Source: Flavobacterium lindanitolerans
GTDB taxonomy: Bacteria > Bacteroidota > Bacteroidia > Flavobacteriales > Flavobacteriaceae
Assembly (NCBI RefSeq): GCF_002846575.1
Contig: NZ_PJND01000007.1
Coordinates: 496,001-560,000, forward strand
Length of the DNA stretch: 64,000 nucleotides
Reading direction: 5' to 3'
Shown: positions 63,190 to 64,000 of the stretch, piece after piece
Position numbering within the stretch: position 1 is the first letter of the stretch
Layout of the letters: each line of letters opens with the position of its first letter
Made by a program: the position numbers and the translations under genes
Notes under the pieces: model-generated
Seen by the model: the letters and a program-made list of their open reading frames with translations, nothing else
Database searches by the model: none
What the model was told of the DNA's origin: nothing

Positions 63190-63999
63190 TTATATATTTG
63201 ATTTATAGATATTTTCTAATTTTTTTATATTATCAATAATATTGAAATTTTCAGCAAAATATTTTTTAGCATTTTGAGAAAATTTTAAATAAAGTTCCTC
63301 ATTATTTAAAATTTCAATGATTTTTCTGGAAAAACTTTCCGGATGACTGTCTTTAATTACAAAACCATTAAAATCGTTTATGATTAAATCTCTGTTTCCA
63401 TCACAATCACTAACTACACAGGGTTTGCATAGTGCTAAACTTTCAATTATAGAATAAGGCAAGCCTTCATAACGTGCTGTAGAAATATATAATTTAGAAT
63501 CATTTATTATTCTAAAAATATCTTGTCGGTTTGTCCAGTTTAACAAAGTAATGTTAGATTTTAAATCTAGCTTACTTATTAAATCATTTATAGAATCTAA
63601 TTGTGGTGAATGGTACCCTACTCCCATCAAAACCAAATGGATGTGTTTTTGGTGTTTCTTAATCTCAAAAAGAACCTGAATCATCAGCTCTATATTTTTT
63701 TGAAATGAAGGTCTTCCAACTGTACATATATAATCATCTGGCCAATTTTTTTCAATTGTAAGTTCTGATAACTGATCTATTGGTAGAATAGAATTATTAA
63801 ATAAAATTGTTTTTTTTTCTACATATCCAACCTCTTTGATAGCTCTGTTTTTTTCAGAATTCGAAGATGCCAATAATATAGAATTGCCATTTGCAAATAA
63901 TTTTTCGATAGTGATGTAAACTTTTCTTTTTAAGAAGTTTTCTGTACTTAAATAAGAATAAGCCTGAGGTGTATGTAATACTTTAATACCGAGCATTCG
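63190..63999 (-). CDS. Family 4 glycosyltransferase, truncated by the window
   Basis: At least 268 residues; the frame remains open to the right edge (63999), so the N-terminal domain is outside the window. The GT-B C-terminal half has VGRPSFQKNIELMI, LYISTARYEGLPYSIIESLALCKPCVVSDC and GNRDLIINDFNGFV, the GT4 nucleotide-sugar site. It is much richer in A+T and Lys/Asn/Ile than its neighbours, as is common for acquired polysaccharide genes. Confidence 0.88.
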   Translation of the reverse strand, partial: RMLGIKVLHTPQAYSYLSTENFLKRKVYITIEKLFANGNSILLASSNSEKNRAIKEVGYVEKKTILFNNSILPIDQLSELTIEKNWPDDYICTVGRPSFQKNIELMIQVLFEIKKHQKHIHLVLMGVGYHSPQLDSINDLISKLDLKSNITLLNWTNRQDIFRIINDSKLYISTARYEGLPYSIIESLALCKPCVVSDCDGNRDLIINDFNGFVIKDSHPESFSRKIIEILNNEELYLKFSQNAKKYFAENFNIIDNIKKLENIYKSNI

Positions 64000-64000
64000 A

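Overview
The window is a stretch of a Flavobacteriia (Bacteroidota) chromosome, most likely Flavobacterium or a close relative. The evidence is AT-rich DNA, -7 promoter boxes of the type TAnnTTTG, a SprE/PorW gliding/type IX secretion lipoprotein, a split ATP synthase operon, a HemJ-type haem pathway, and many flavobacterial families of unknown function (DUF4292, DUF4349, DUF4254, DUF5687, DUF6427, DUF6341, DUF6168, HU-CCDC81/SPOR). I see no rRNA, tRNA, CRISPR array, phage or insertion sequence.

Layout. 1-180: the end of a DUF1573 gene. 180-12100: the haem region. hemA-hemC-hemD-hemE-(124-aa gene)-hemF-hemB run leftwards and a cytochrome c lipoprotein follows them. An AraC-type regulator, hemH, hemJ, a histidine kinase and an enoyl-CoA hydratase run rightwards. 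Together this is nearly the whole route from glutamyl-tRNA to haem; only hemL is absent. 12100-31330: mostly housekeeping. This holds an acyl-ACP desaturase with PlsC, recA, an ECF sigma factor with a fused anti-sigma/beta-barrel protein, a second PlsC, trpS, dprA, an HU-SPOR protein and a thioesterase. A leftward envelope cluster follows (flippase, dut, sugar nucleotidyltransferase, TPR protein, DUF4292 lipoprotein, EnvC-like protein).

31330-31690 is the only gap over 300 bases; it holds a decayed gene fragment between two terminators. 31697-40548: sprE, bactofilin, atpZ, a DUF6168-like gene and atpB-E-F-H-A-G, all leftward; atpD and atpC are absent. 40739-44758: an ABC exporter operon with two HAAS-like membrane proteins and a PadR regulator. 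44883-45935: a PaaE-like ferredoxin reductase.

45985-52110 is the most interesting region: seven tightly packed leftward genes. They encode S-adenosylmethionine decarboxylase, a zinc-ribbon DUF4178 membrane protein, a 63-aa membrane peptide, a DUF350 protein, a membrane-fused spermidine synthase-like enzyme, a Tat-exported FAD amine-oxidase-like protein and a multi-pass membrane protein. This looks like a dedicated envelope-located polyamine (aminopropyl) system. 52260-58480: a DUF4349 lipoprotein, a GT9/DUF4254 pair, upp, small membrane genes and purD. 58572-64000: the edge of a polysaccharide cluster (CapK/PaaK-like ligase, GT2, WcaJ-like priming transferase, UDP-glucuronate decarboxylase, GT4), which becomes very AT-rich at the right end.

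Several intergenic spacers carry tandem repeats with a strict 7-nt period but a different word at each place. A 33-nt GC-rich perfect palindrome lies upstream of the cytochrome gene. All family names come from recognising sequence patterns by eye; no database search was run.
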